In this document: in pieces, positions 1 through 8,568 of the stretch | Position numbering within the stretch: position 1 is the first letter of the stretch | Layout: each line of letters opens with the position of its first letter | Assembly (NCBI RefSeq): GCF_900111645.1 | Contig: NZ_FOHQ01000008.1 | Coordinates: 1 to 64,000, forward strand | DNA: 64,000 nt | Source: Methanococcoides vulcani | GTDB lineage: Archaea > Halobacteriota > Methanosarcinia > Methanosarcinales > Methanosarcinaceae | Direction of reading: 5' to 3' | Made by a program: the position numbers and the translations under genes | The notes under the pieces: model-generated | Seen by the model: only the letters and a program-made list of their open reading frames with translations | The model's database searches: none | Told to the model about the DNA's origin: nothing

Positions 1-1
1 T

Positions 2-889
2 GTGATAAGAGACCTTGGAAATTCATTTACATTTAAGAATGAAGGTATTGACATTACTTACATCAACATCTCAACAGATCTTAATGTGGGGGATGTAAAG
101 GCAATAGTCGAATCTCTCAAATCGACCTCTTCAATGATATCAACTTCGGCAGAAGGCAGGGTGTATAAGAACATCAATATCTGGGTCGGTGATGATGCAC
201 TTAAAAACAGGCTGACAACTTCTGATGTGGGATTCAGAGTGAACCGTACCTGGCTTGAAGATAACGGGGTTTCTGAATATTCTGTAAAACTAAGCATTTA
301 TCGCAGTGGTGACTGGCATGTTTTGAATACAGAAAAGACCGATGAGGATGATGAGTATATTTACTATGAGGCGGCTACATCAGGTGATCTATATTCACAC
401 TTTGCAGTAATTGAATATATCGAGAGTGAACCTGTTTCATTGGATGCCGGTGAAGAAGCTGTTGCTGAAGGCAGCAAGGTTCCTGAACCTATAAAGGAGA
501 AACCGGCATTGGCTTTGGAAGGGGATGCAGGTATTGTTGCAAGTGAATCAGGTGAAGGATCCTCAACTGGTTTGGGTCTGAAAATGCTATTCTTTGGAAT
601 ACCAATAATTATGTTGATATCTGCTTTATATGTTGCCGTTTCAAAAGGTTATCATATCAAAGCGAGGGACAAGGTTGCCAACTTCCTTGATGAGATAAAA
701 GTTACAGAAGAAGCTGGTTCTGAAAGTACTTCTGATGATACGAATGTGCGGGAAATATCGATTCAGGCAGCTGAAGCTGCATCTCCAGCTCAGGTAAATG
801 AAGCTCAACCAGTTGACATCGAACAAAAGATCAAGAAGTCAGAGGAATCAGGAATTCTCTCAGATGTAATTCACAAGAACAAAAAATAA
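2..889 (+). CDS. PGF-pre-PGF domain surface protein, C-terminal part (5' end outside window)
   Basis: Residues 1-140 match the PGF-pre-PGF domain found next to cell-surface anchoring in methanosarcinal proteins: the patterns TYINIST, YKNINIWVG, FRVNRTWL and YYEAATSGD are recognisable. A low-complexity acidic linker follows, then one membrane segment (about 197-215, LFFGIPIIMLISALYVA) and an 80-residue charged tail, presumably cytoplasmic. The frame is open to the window edge and the GTG at position 2 has no ribosome binding site in view, so the true start and any N-terminal ectodomain lie upstream. Family members usually display beta-sandwich or repeat domains outside the cell; the ligand is unknown. 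The 100-base gap after the stop separates it from a convergent response regulator. Confidence 0.75.
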   Translation: MIRDLGNSFTFKNEGIDITYINISTDLNVGDVKAIVESLKSTSSMISTSAEGRVYKNINIWVGDDALKNRLTTSDVGFRVNRTWLEDNGVSEYSVKLSIYRSGDWHVLNTEKTDEDDEYIYYEAATSGDLYSHFAVIEYIESEPVSLDAGEEAVAEGSKVPEPIKEKPALALEGDAGIVASESGEGSSTGLGLKMLFFGIPIIMLISALYVAVSKGYHIKARDKVANFLDEIKVTEEAGSESTSDDTNVREISIQAAEAASPAQVNEAQPVDIEQKIKKSEESGILSDVIHKNKK

Positions 890-990
890 ATTGGATATAT
901 AAACAGAAATGTACGAAATGTTTATAGTCTGTGCATCAAGCAAGCATTGATTAGCAACAATAAAAGTTACTGTCGCTATTAGATTCAAGC

Positions 991-1812
991 TTAATGTTCG
1001 GTGAAAGTACTATTTTTGTAGATAAGGTTCTCGATCCTTTTTCGATCTGAAATATCACAGAAGCTTATCAGAATACCTATCAATTTGTCGTTCTCGCCTT
1101 TAATGGGTGATCCGATGATATCGACAGGGATCCTTGTGTTGGTCTTTGTAACCAGAAGTGTCTGGCTTGCAAGTCCATAGAACATGCCTTCCCGAATTAC
1201 TTTCTCAACGGGGTCCTCAGCGGCTTTTCCTGTATCTTCACTTTCGACATAGAAGATGTCCTTTAATGGTTTTCCAAGTACATCATCCTGCTTCCAGCCG
1301 GTAAGTGCTTCTGCAAAGGGGTTCATGAACTTTATGTAACCATCTTGGTCAGTTGCGATCATTGCATCGCCGGTGTTGTTCAGTATTGCAGTGAGCCACT
1401 TCTGGCTCTCTTTTAATTTGCTTTCCATCTCATGTTTGTAAAGAGCAATTTCGATATTGGTGCGAAGTTCACTTTCCTCGAAGGGTTTGAGTATGTAACC
1501 AAAAGGTTCTGTCAACTTTGCTCTTTGCATAATGGTGTCATCAGCATAAGCCGTGATATAGACAAGAGGGATCTCGTAGTTGATATGGATATGGTTTGCA
1601 GCTTCCACACCGTCCATTCCATCCTTTAACATTATATCCATAAGAACAAGGTCCGGTAAATTCGGTTGTGAATTTTCCAGTATCTTAAGAGCTTCCCTGC
1701 CGCTGTATGCTGGAATAATGTCATAATCGTAGGATAGGTATGCGGTAAGTAATTCGACATTATCAGGTTCATCGTCGACGACAAGTATTTTGGTTCTACC
1801 ATTCTCAGCCAT
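991..1812 (-). CDS. Response regulator with C-terminal PAS sensor domain
   Basis: A receiver domain occupies residues 1-120: acidic pair D13-D14, phospho-acceptor D59 in LVLMD, T87 and K109 in ILKPF. A PAS domain follows at about 130-265 (ILNNTGDAMIATDQDG, ALTGWKQDDVLGK, and a PAC-like GILISFCDISDRKR end). There is no histidine kinase or DNA-binding output domain, so it probably receives a phosphate from a separate kinase and passes a signal by protein contact, as many single-domain or REC-PAS regulators of methanogens do. I chose ATG 1812 rather than the upstream in-frame start because AGGTG sits five bases before it and the receiver fold begins directly after. The partner kinase is not in the window. 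Confidence 0.85.
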   Translation of the reverse strand: MAENGRTKILVVDDEPDNVELLTAYLSYDYDIIPAYSGREALKILENSQPNLPDLVLMDIMLKDGMDGVEAANHIHINYEIPLVYITAYADDTIMQRAKLTEPFGYILKPFEESELRTNIEIALYKHEMESKLKESQKWLTAILNNTGDAMIATDQDGYIKFMNPFAEALTGWKQDDVLGKPLKDIFYVESEDTGKAAEDPVEKVIREGMFYGLASQTLLVTKTNTRIPVDIIGSPIKGENDKLIGILISFCDISDRKRIENLIYKNSTFTEH

Positions 1813-2004
1813 ATTAACACCTAATGGACAGGTAACGGGTTCAAATTCATTATTGGTCATGTAGAACAACACTACCACCGAATATCAGTTTTCAGGGAGC
1901 GGTTTTTGTATTTGAACCTTCTATCAGTATTGTAATGAACAATATATAATCATTACTATCATACTATTTACTTATGAATTGATACCCGTTATTGTTCTCT
2001 TTTT

Positions 2005-3315
2005 TTATCCCACAATGCTCATGTTAGCCACTTTTAGTGGTGGTGTCACGGTTCCGCCAACCTTGCGAACATCGGTTCCTGCACCTGTTATATTATTAAG
2101 CATCTCAAATATATTACCTGAAAGCATAAGTGATTTGATAGGTTTGTCTATTTTACCATCCTTTATTGTGAAAGCATTTCTGGCTTCCACTGAAAAGTCT
2201 CCTGAAATAGCATTTGCAGTATGAGCGCCGATCACCGTATTGATAAAGACGCCTTCATCAGTCTCTCCTATTACATCGCTTTGAGGATAATCTATGATCA
2301 GATTACGTGAACCTACCGAAGGTGTGGATGAATAGGAGTGACGTATACCATTTCCTGTACTGGTGGTCTTACCCTTTCCTGCGGTATAGTTATCATACAG
2401 GTAGGATCTGAAAACCCCTTTTTCGATGAGCGTTGTGCGCTGAGAAGGAGTTCCCTCTTCATCTGAGATGGATGTTTCCATTCCAGCATGAAGAGTACCA
2501 TCATCTATTATTGTTAGTTCGGATGTGGCAATGCTCTCATCGATCTTTCCTATAAGTGAAGAGCGTCCTTTCTGCACATTATCAGCATCAATGGATGGCT
2601 CGAACGTATTTCCGAGGATGTCGGAAAATGCAAATGGATGGAGTATGACATTCGTTTTTTGTGGTTCAATGGATATGCCGTTCTGTGATCTGATAGCAAG
2701 ATCTGCAGCATTTTTCCCTATATTGAATGTATCAATGTCAAGGGAGCGTGATACCTCGAAGTCATAGGCTGTAGAGATATCTCCATCTGTTGTGATGACA
2801 TCCACGAAACCGGAAACTCCTGTACCTTCATCGATCACTTCAACACCGTTTGTGTTCATTATTAGTTGTTTGCTGATCGTTGTAGAGAAACTTCCTGATG
2901 TTGTGTTGATATCTGGCACGGACAATGCACCATTGATCATTTCCCCTGTCAGGGAAATACACTCATCCAGCCCAAGTTCATCTATCTTTTTATCAAAGGT
3001 TCCTGAAACTTTCGGATATTTTGAATTTGAAGGCAATGATGTCCATTCCGGATCGCTTTCTCTCACTTTTGCAGAAGCTACAGCTACTTTTACAGCTTCA
3101 TCGATGCGTTCCACGATATTTGTGCTTGCAAAGCCGACTGCTCCATTGACAATAGTGCGAATTCCTATACCTTCACTACCCCTCTCTTTTGCAGATTCGA
3201 TCGTGTTCTTCTTTATATCTGCAGTTATGGATCGGCTGTGTATGATAAAAACTTCAGCTTCATCGGCACCAAGTTGTTCAGCTATTTTCAGTGTTTTTTC
3301 GGCAAGATCGAACAT
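2005..3315 (-). CDS. tldE: TldE/PmbA-family metalloprotease partner
   Basis: 436 residues of the PmbA/TldD family. It lacks the HExxxH zinc motif, as expected for the TldE partner, which forms a heterodimer with TldD that degrades unfolded or small modified peptides. Recognisable parts are the N-terminal AEVF...R segment and the C-terminal glycine-rich SGDFSVEARNA...GNIFEML region. ATG 3315 is preferred over the GTG nine bases upstream because GGAGGTG lies six bases before this ATG. It starts one base after the tldD stop, so the two are translationally coupled, in an operon downstream of lonB. Confidence 0.9.
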   Translation of the reverse strand: MFDLAEKTLKIAEQLGADEAEVFIIHSRSITADIKKNTIESAKERGSEGIGIRTIVNGAVGFASTNIVERIDEAVKVAVASAKVRESDPEWTSLPSNSKYPKVSGTFDKKIDELGLDECISLTGEMINGALSVPDINTTSGSFSTTISKQLIMNTNGVEVIDEGTGVSGFVDVITTDGDISTAYDFEVSRSLDIDTFNIGKNAADLAIRSQNGISIEPQKTNVILHPFAFSDILGNTFEPSIDADNVQKGRSSLIGKIDESIATSELTIIDDGTLHAGMETSISDEEGTPSQRTTLIEKGVFRSYLYDNYTAGKGKTTSTGNGIRHSYSSTPSVGSRNLIIDYPQSDVIGETDEGVFINTVIGAHTANAISGDFSVEARNAFTIKDGKIDKPIKSLMLSGNIFEMLNNITGAGTDVRKVGGTVTPPLKVANMSIVG

Positions 3316-3316
3316 C

Positions 3317-4648
3317 TCAGGCACCTCCTACAAGTGCTTTTGAAATGGATATGTGTGGTGAACCATCCGAGACCGGTGCAAGCTGACCGCCTTTACCACA
3401 TCTGCCCGAATGCATCTTAAGGTCGTTTCCGACCAGGGTGACATTATTAAGGATCTCAAGTGTTTTACCGGAAAGGGATACATCGCGAAGCAATGTGGTA
3501 ACTTCCCCATTCTCGATAAGATATCCTTTTTCGGCATTGAACTGGAATATCCCCTCACCTGTATTGACCTGGCCGCCACGTGAGCCGGTAAGGTACATTC
3601 CATCTTTGACCTCCTCCAGCATCTCGTCAAAATTGGAATTACCATTGTCAATGTAGGTATTGCTCATCCTTACGATAGGTGCAGAGTATCCCTGTGCACG
3701 ACAGTTCCCGGGTTCTCCGCCAAGAGCTGCTGCAGTTTCTCTTGAATGCAGGTATGAATTTAAAGTTCCATCTTTGATGATGGTGGTCTTTGATGATCTT
3801 ACTCCCTCGGAATCAAAGGGGTAGTACCCGTACTCATGAATAGTGGGGTCATCGATTATGCTAATAAGCGGTGATGCGATCTGTTCTCCGATGCGTCCGG
3901 CAAGTATGGAGCTTCCTTCAAGGACAAGGTCTGCTTCGGAAGCATGACCTACTGCTTCATGGGCAAAAACACCTGCAAGCTCCGGATCAAGTATCACAGG
4001 CAGTGTTCCACCTTTTGCCTGCTTTGCACCAAGTAGCTCCACGGCTGTTCTTCCTGCGGATTCTGCAAGAGCAAATACATCGTTCTTCTCAAAAAGTTCA
4101 TAGCCGGAAACTCCAAAACGACTTTCCCTGCCTACCTGGTAGGCTCCTCCTTCACTGGCCACTGCACTGATGGCGAATCCGGTCCTTATAAGATCGTATT
4201 CACAATCAATACCTTCGGAATTGATGTATTGTATTTTGACAGAAGCTTCAGAATAAACTGCAGAAGTACTGCTAATTCCATCTATCTTTGCATGACTGTC
4301 TATATCCTTCAATAACTGGACCTTATCTTCAATTGGTATATCCTTCGGGTCAATAGTGGCAACAGGTAGGTCTTTTAGCACAGGTTCTTCCATGGGCTTG
4401 AGCTCGACCTTCTCCTTTGGGGAGATGTTGTTCATCTGCTGTGCAAGCTCTGAAGCTGAACTTATGGCATCGTTAATATCAAAATTCCCTTCTGCTGTGG
4501 TAAATCCCCAGGAGCCTCCGCATAATGCGCGAACTCCGCAACCTCTGCTGTAATTTACCGAGATCTCTTCTATATTGCCATTATCAAGGACGATCGAGGT
4601 AGATGTACCATCGATCACCCTGACATCGTAAAAACAAACTTCAGACAT
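3317..4648 (-). CDS. tldD: TldD-family metalloprotease
   Basis: 443 residues, with the zinc-binding signature HEAVGH around residue 235 in the context VFAHEAVGHASEAD, characteristic of catalytic TldD subunits. With TldE it forms a cytoplasmic peptidase. The start at ATG 4648 (SEVCFYDVRV next) is preceded by AGGT and overlaps the last codons of lonB by eight bases; the longer open frame upstream is just the lonB end read in another frame. The order lonB-tldD-tldE groups ATP-dependent membrane proteolysis with a downstream peptidase, suggesting that TldDE trims Lon products (inference). Confidence 0.92.
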   Translation of the reverse strand: MSEVCFYDVRVIDGTSTSIVLDNGNIEEISVNYSRGCGVRALCGGSWGFTTAEGNFDINDAISSASELAQQMNNISPKEKVELKPMEEPVLKDLPVATIDPKDIPIEDKVQLLKDIDSHAKIDGISSTSAVYSEASVKIQYINSEGIDCEYDLIRTGFAISAVASEGGAYQVGRESRFGVSGYELFEKNDVFALAESAGRTAVELLGAKQAKGGTLPVILDPELAGVFAHEAVGHASEADLVLEGSSILAGRIGEQIASPLISIIDDPTIHEYGYYPFDSEGVRSSKTTIIKDGTLNSYLHSRETAAALGGEPGNCRAQGYSAPIVRMSNTYIDNGNSNFDEMLEEVKDGMYLTGSRGGQVNTGEGIFQFNAEKGYLIENGEVTTLLRDVSLSGKTLEILNNVTLVGNDLKMHSGRCGKGGQLAPVSDGSPHISISKALVGGA

Positions 4649-6554
4649 TATCGCTACCTGTGACCGGTTCACTTTCAGGCATCTCAATAGCATTCATCTC
4701 GGTCAGTTTCCTGAGCTTTTCAATAATACCTGCTTTATCTTCACCTACAAGGCTATGTTCGATGACCTCTGCAATTGTTGTTACAGGTATGATCTCAACC
4801 ATATCCTTATAGTTCTCCTCAATAAGCACATCGTCCTTGTTGGACTTTGGAATGATGACCTTCTTGATACCTGCCTGTGCTGCAGCTTCTATCTTGTAGG
4901 TAGCACCGCCTATTGGAAGTACATCTCCTCTGACAGAAAGGGATCCGGTCATAGCAACGGTCTGGTCGATAGGAATTTTCTCCATTGCAGATATAACGGC
5001 AGTTGCAATTGATATTGATGCACTGTCACCTTCCACACCTTCATATGTTCCCACGAACTGGATGTGAATGTCGTGATTGATCACGTTCTCTCCTGTTACG
5101 TTCTTGATGACCGCTGAAACATTCTGCACAGCTTCCTTTGCTATATCTTTCAGCATACCGGTGGCGATAACGTGTCCTTCGCCAGCAGACTGTGTCGGTG
5201 TGACCTCTGCCATGATCGGAAGCACAATCCCGGAATCTCCACCCATGACCGCAAGTCCGTTGACCCTGCCGACCGCTGCTCCGATCTTGGTAAAGAGCTG
5301 GTAGTCCTTACGCCTTTCCAGATAGCTGTCTGCGAGTTGTTGTTCAATTGAACGTGCGATCTTCTTGGCTGCAAGAACATGCCTTGCAGTTGTGACCTCC
5401 ACGTTCTCAGCGTGAGCAATGTCACCGGCGACCCTGACAAGCCCTCCCAGATCACGGAATTTAAGCGTAAGATGACCTTTTCGGCCTGCCCTTCTTCTTG
5501 CTTCCCTGATGATCTCGTTTACCGCACTTTTATCAAATTGAGGGATGTGTCCGTCGCGTGCAACCTCCTGTGCTACAAAGCGTACAACTGACTTCCTGTT
5601 CTCAATGGTGTCTTCCATGGAATCTCTCATGAAGACCTCATATCCATAACCCTTGATACGTGAGCGTAGTGCAGGATGCAGCTTTTCCATAGCATCGAGG
5701 TTACCTGCTGCCACCATGATGAAATCACATGGTACTGGCTCTGTCTTTACCAGTGCACCGGAACTGCGCTCGGACTGGCCGGTAATAGCATATTCCCTTT
5801 CCTGTAATGCTGTGAGGAGGCTTTGCTGGGATTCGATCTTCAGAGTGTTCATTTCATCGATGAAAAGTACACCCTTGTGTGATTTGTGGATATCACCGCT
5901 CTCTACCCTGTCATGAGCAGGTGTTTCAAGTCCACCTGACTGGAATGGGTCATGCCTGACATCTCCAAGAAGTGCACCAGCGTGTGTTCCTGTTGCATCG
6001 ATGTATGGTGCCTGATCTTTCTGGTAATTTGAAACGATGAGCTTTGGTATCATCAGTTCTTCTTTTGGCATGAACTGTCTTGTCAGCATAAGTATCATGA
6101 TAGCTGCAATGATACCCCATAGTAACTGACCAACATAGAAGGAATACATCACAATACCAAAGACCAGGAACATCATCATCATGTTGCGTGACTGGGCTTT
6201 CTTGCGTGATTCCATCTTATGGGCCAACACGATCTCCCTGCCTTTCCCGGCAGGCACTTGCCTGATCTTTGGGTTGTTGCTGTCCTCAATATTCGGATAT
6301 GCCATTATATCTTCAAGTTCTTCCTTTGGCAAAAGTTCAGCCATTGCCTTTGCGAGCATTGATTTTCCGGTACCCGGTGTACCTACCATCATTACATGAC
6401 GCCTTTGGCTAGCTGCTTTCTTTACAACTTCGACGGCGTGCTCCTGCCCGATGACCTGGTCGATAAGTAATTCAGGTACATCTATTGAATTTGTAGTGTT
6501 AAAATCTTCACCGAAAAGTTCGGCTTCTTCATTAGCAGTCATTTCGTAGTCCAT
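4641..6554 (-). CDS. lonB: Archaeal membrane-anchored Lon protease (LonB)
   Basis: 637 residues. An AAA+ domain has Walker A GTPGTGKS near residue 58 and Walker B LFIDEMN near 228. It is interrupted by two membrane segments at about 124-160 (FLVFGIVMYSFYVG and LLWGIIAAIMILML), the hallmark of archaeal LonB. The C-terminal protease domain has the Ser-Lys dyad: S511 in EGDSASIS and K554 in GGATYKIEAA. It degrades misfolded proteins at the inner face of the membrane using ATP. Two starts (ATG 6554 and ATG 6542) are both possible; neither has a strong ribosome binding site. First gene of a lonB-tldD-tldE operon. Confidence 0.95.
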   Translation of the reverse strand: MDYEMTANEEAELFGEDFNTTNSIDVPELLIDQVIGQEHAVEVVKKAASQRRHVMMVGTPGTGKSMLAKAMAELLPKEELEDIMAYPNIEDSNNPKIRQVPAGKGREIVLAHKMESRKKAQSRNMMMMFLVFGIVMYSFYVGQLLWGIIAAIMILMLTRQFMPKEELMIPKLIVSNYQKDQAPYIDATGTHAGALLGDVRHDPFQSGGLETPAHDRVESGDIHKSHKGVLFIDEMNTLKIESQQSLLTALQEREYAITGQSERSSGALVKTEPVPCDFIMVAAGNLDAMEKLHPALRSRIKGYGYEVFMRDSMEDTIENRKSVVRFVAQEVARDGHIPQFDKSAVNEIIREARRRAGRKGHLTLKFRDLGGLVRVAGDIAHAENVEVTTARHVLAAKKIARSIEQQLADSYLERRKDYQLFTKIGAAVGRVNGLAVMGGDSGIVLPIMAEVTPTQSAGEGHVIATGMLKDIAKEAVQNVSAVIKNVTGENVINHDIHIQFVGTYEGVEGDSASISIATAVISAMEKIPIDQTVAMTGSLSVRGDVLPIGGATYKIEAAAQAGIKKVIIPKSNKDDVLIEENYKDMVEIIPVTTIAEVIEHSLVGEDKAGIIEKLRKLTEMNAIEMPESEPVTGSDNV

Positions 6555-6953
6555 GGTTAATTCACATTTTAAACAGTATGATATGCAGGTATTTACAGGG
6601 AATATGCCAGAATGTCATTTTTTGAGAACTTTTGTTATTGTTATACTAGAGACATTCAACTAAATATATTTAACTATTTCAATCCTGTCTGAAAGCTATG
6701 GGTCGATATATTTTCAGATGGTTTGTTATACTTGATCGAAGTATTTTCTTTGTCAGAAACAATGCTAAAGCTTTTGTAGATCATGTGCATCCATAAAAGC
6801 CGTTTCACAATAAAAATGAAAGAAAAAAATGGAAAATAATAAAATTTATTAAAGAAAACTAAGAAAGAAAAAGGAGTTCTTTTCCTGTTCTATTTCTTTT
6901 TAGTTCTACTTCTTTTTAAATCACTTTTTCATTAAATTTTATTGAACTAATTA
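6555..6953. other. AT-rich intergenic region between purE and lonB
   Basis: No credible gene. It should hold the lonB promoter on the minus strand (an AT-rich TTAAATATATTTAG stretch near 6663-6676 could be the TATA box) and the end of the purE operon. Read on the minus strand, 6790-6870 contains several T runs (for example CCATTTTTTTC), which fits archaeal U-tract termination after purE. I see no strong hairpin. Confidence 0.4.
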
Positions 6954-7340
6954 TTAAATAAGGTCAAGGATCCTTATTGCAAGTTTTGCAGCATTTGCAC
7001 CGTTATCAATACCAACGCTGGCAACAGGTACTCCGGGTGGCATCTGCACAACTGATAGTAATGCGTCAAGACCGCCAAGCTTTGCACTGACAGGTACACC
7101 GATCACAGGCTTCATCGTCCTGGAAGCAATAACTCCCGGAAGTGCGGCGGATAGTCCTGCAATAGCAATGAAGACCTTTGCATCACTGTTGGCGATGTGA
7201 TCTTCAAGTTTATCAGGGTCTCTGTGTGCGGAGATAACATTTACTTCGAAGGTGTAATTTGTTTCTTCCAATACTTTCGTAACACGGTTTGCAATTGCGT
7301 GATCTGATTCTGAGCCCATTAATATTGAAATATCTACCAT
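6954..7340 (-). CDS. purE: N5-carboxyaminoimidazole ribonucleotide mutase (PurE)
   Basis: 128 residues, slightly short for PurE (about 160) but with the core motifs MGSESDH at the start, SAHRDPDKL around residue 40 and [12 protein letters not shown] around 60. The SAHR motif supplies the catalytic His of class I PurE, which interconverts N5-CAIR and CAIR in purine synthesis. GGAG lies about seven bases before ATG 7340. Last gene of the run shikimate kinase-chorismate mutase-purE, with a 12-base gap to the chorismate mutase stop. Confidence 0.9.
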   Translation of the reverse strand: MVDISILMGSESDHAIANRVTKVLEETNYTFEVNVISAHRDPDKLEDHIANSDAKVFIAIAGLSAALPGVIASRTMKPVIGVPVSAKLGGLDALLSVVQMPPGVPVASVGIDNGANAAKLAIRILDLI

Positions 7341-7352
7341 TTTTTATCTCCA

Positions 7353-7640
7353 TCAGGGAAGGTTCCCTTCCCCGCTAAGTTCATGCTGGCGCTCAATGCT
7401 CATCCTGATAAGGATCTCAAATATCTCTTTTACGGCGCCGGAATCAAGGTTTCTTTCGGTTGCAATGTTAGTAGCCCTGTCAAGAACAACATGGTTCTGC
7501 GTATCATCATTGATAGCCCTGTGTTCCTGTCTCTTGCTCTCCAACACATCATCTGCAAGATCGGTCCGTTCCGCGATCAGTCTTATGATCTCGTGATCTA
7601 TCTTCTCGATCTTACTGCGAACTTCATTTATTGCGGTCAT
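7353..7640 (-). CDS. aroQ: AroQ-type chorismate mutase
   Basis: 95 residues, the usual size for a monofunctional all-helical AroQ chorismate mutase. The N-terminal helix ALNxVRxxIEKIDxEIIRLIAER pattern carries the active-site Arg and Lys positions, and the C-terminal helix ends in SIERQHEL. It converts chorismate to prephenate on the way to Phe and Tyr. ATG 7640 is chosen over GTG 7646 because of an upstream GGGTG. It lies 14 bases after the shikimate kinase stop, so two aromatic-pathway steps are co-transcribed. Confidence 0.9.
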   Translation of the reverse strand: MTAINEVRSKIEKIDHEIIRLIAERTDLADDVLESKRQEHRAINDDTQNHVVLDRATNIATERNLDSGAVKEIFEILIRMSIERQHELSGEGNLP

Positions 7641-7654
7641 GTTCACCCACGAAA

Positions 7655-8518
7655 TTAAAGTTTCATTGAACCTTCATTATTAATCTTGGTATTTATCACT
7701 TTTCCGGTAGTTCCACACTCTTCCCATATATTTACAAGCTCATTTGCCAGATCTTTATCCACAAGTGCAGAATATGCGGGTCCGGTGCCCGATAAGCTCA
7801 CTCCTTTCACTCCGATTCTCAGTGCTTCCATCATTATATCAGTACTGAAACCAAGTGCTCCGCAGTAGAGGAAACCGTTAAGCGTCATGGCTTTCTCATA
7901 TTCCCCTTCAAGTGCAAGCTCATATGCCATATCGATCCAGGGCGCTATAAGCTCCGAGTTCTGTACGTTTGTCTGTGAACTAAAGGCCTGCCTGTCAGGT
8001 GCAAAGATAATTACATCCATCTCTTTCTCGGTGCGTTTGATAAGTTCGTTCTTCCTGTTGTCCGCCACAACGATCCCGCCAAAAAAAGACGCACATGCAT
8101 CATCAAGAGCTCCTGTGATGGTAACGCCTGTATCCTTTGCAGCCCTTACGCCGATATGTACCGCATCCATAGGTTCCATTGTCTCACCAATGGCATCAAG
8201 AGTTGCAAGAATGGTTGCATTCGCAGCCGCACTGCTGCTTTTCAATCCGCTTGCAAGTGGCACTTCGGTACGCGTGAGGACAGTTCCTCCCATTTCAATG
8301 CCAAAATGCTCCAGAACAAGCTCAACCGACCTTTCAATAAGCGTGGTGTCCCCTTGCGGCACATTTTCAATACTTCCGGTTATAGAAGAACTGTTATTTG
8401 TAAGTTCAACATCCGCAAAGGTCTTCAGGTCAACCCCGAAAGCTGATCCTTTCCAGGTAGCAATGGCATTAATGATGGTTCCTGCACCGAGTGCATAGGC
8501 ATGTCCTGTTAGTGTCAT
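7655..8518 (-). CDS. aroK: Archaeal shikimate kinase (GHMP kinase family)
   Basis: 287 residues of the GHMP kinase fold, with the ATP-binding motif PLASGLKSSSAAANA near residue 88 and the C-terminal LSGTGPAYSAL loop. This archaeal shikimate kinase is unrelated to bacterial AroK and phosphorylates shikimate at O3. The neighbouring chorismate mutase supports the assignment. ATG 8518 directly begins the conserved start (TLTGHAYALGAGT). The window also contains a bacterial-fold kinase at 59.7 kb (see there), which makes the division of labour between the two worth checking. Confidence 0.92.
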   Translation of the reverse strand: MTLTGHAYALGAGTIINAIATWKGSAFGVDLKTFADVELTNNSSSITGSIENVPQGDTTLIERSVELVLEHFGIEMGGTVLTRTEVPLASGLKSSSAAANATILATLDAIGETMEPMDAVHIGVRAAKDTGVTITGALDDACASFFGGIVVADNRKNELIKRTEKEMDVIIFAPDRQAFSSQTNVQNSELIAPWIDMAYELALEGEYEKAMTLNGFLYCGALGFSTDIMMEALRIGVKGVSLSGTGPAYSALVDKDLANELVNIWEECGTTGKVINTKINNEGSMKL

Positions 8519-8568
8519 ATCGAATTCCCGAAAATAGAATATGGGATGTTGATATTTAAGGGTATGAC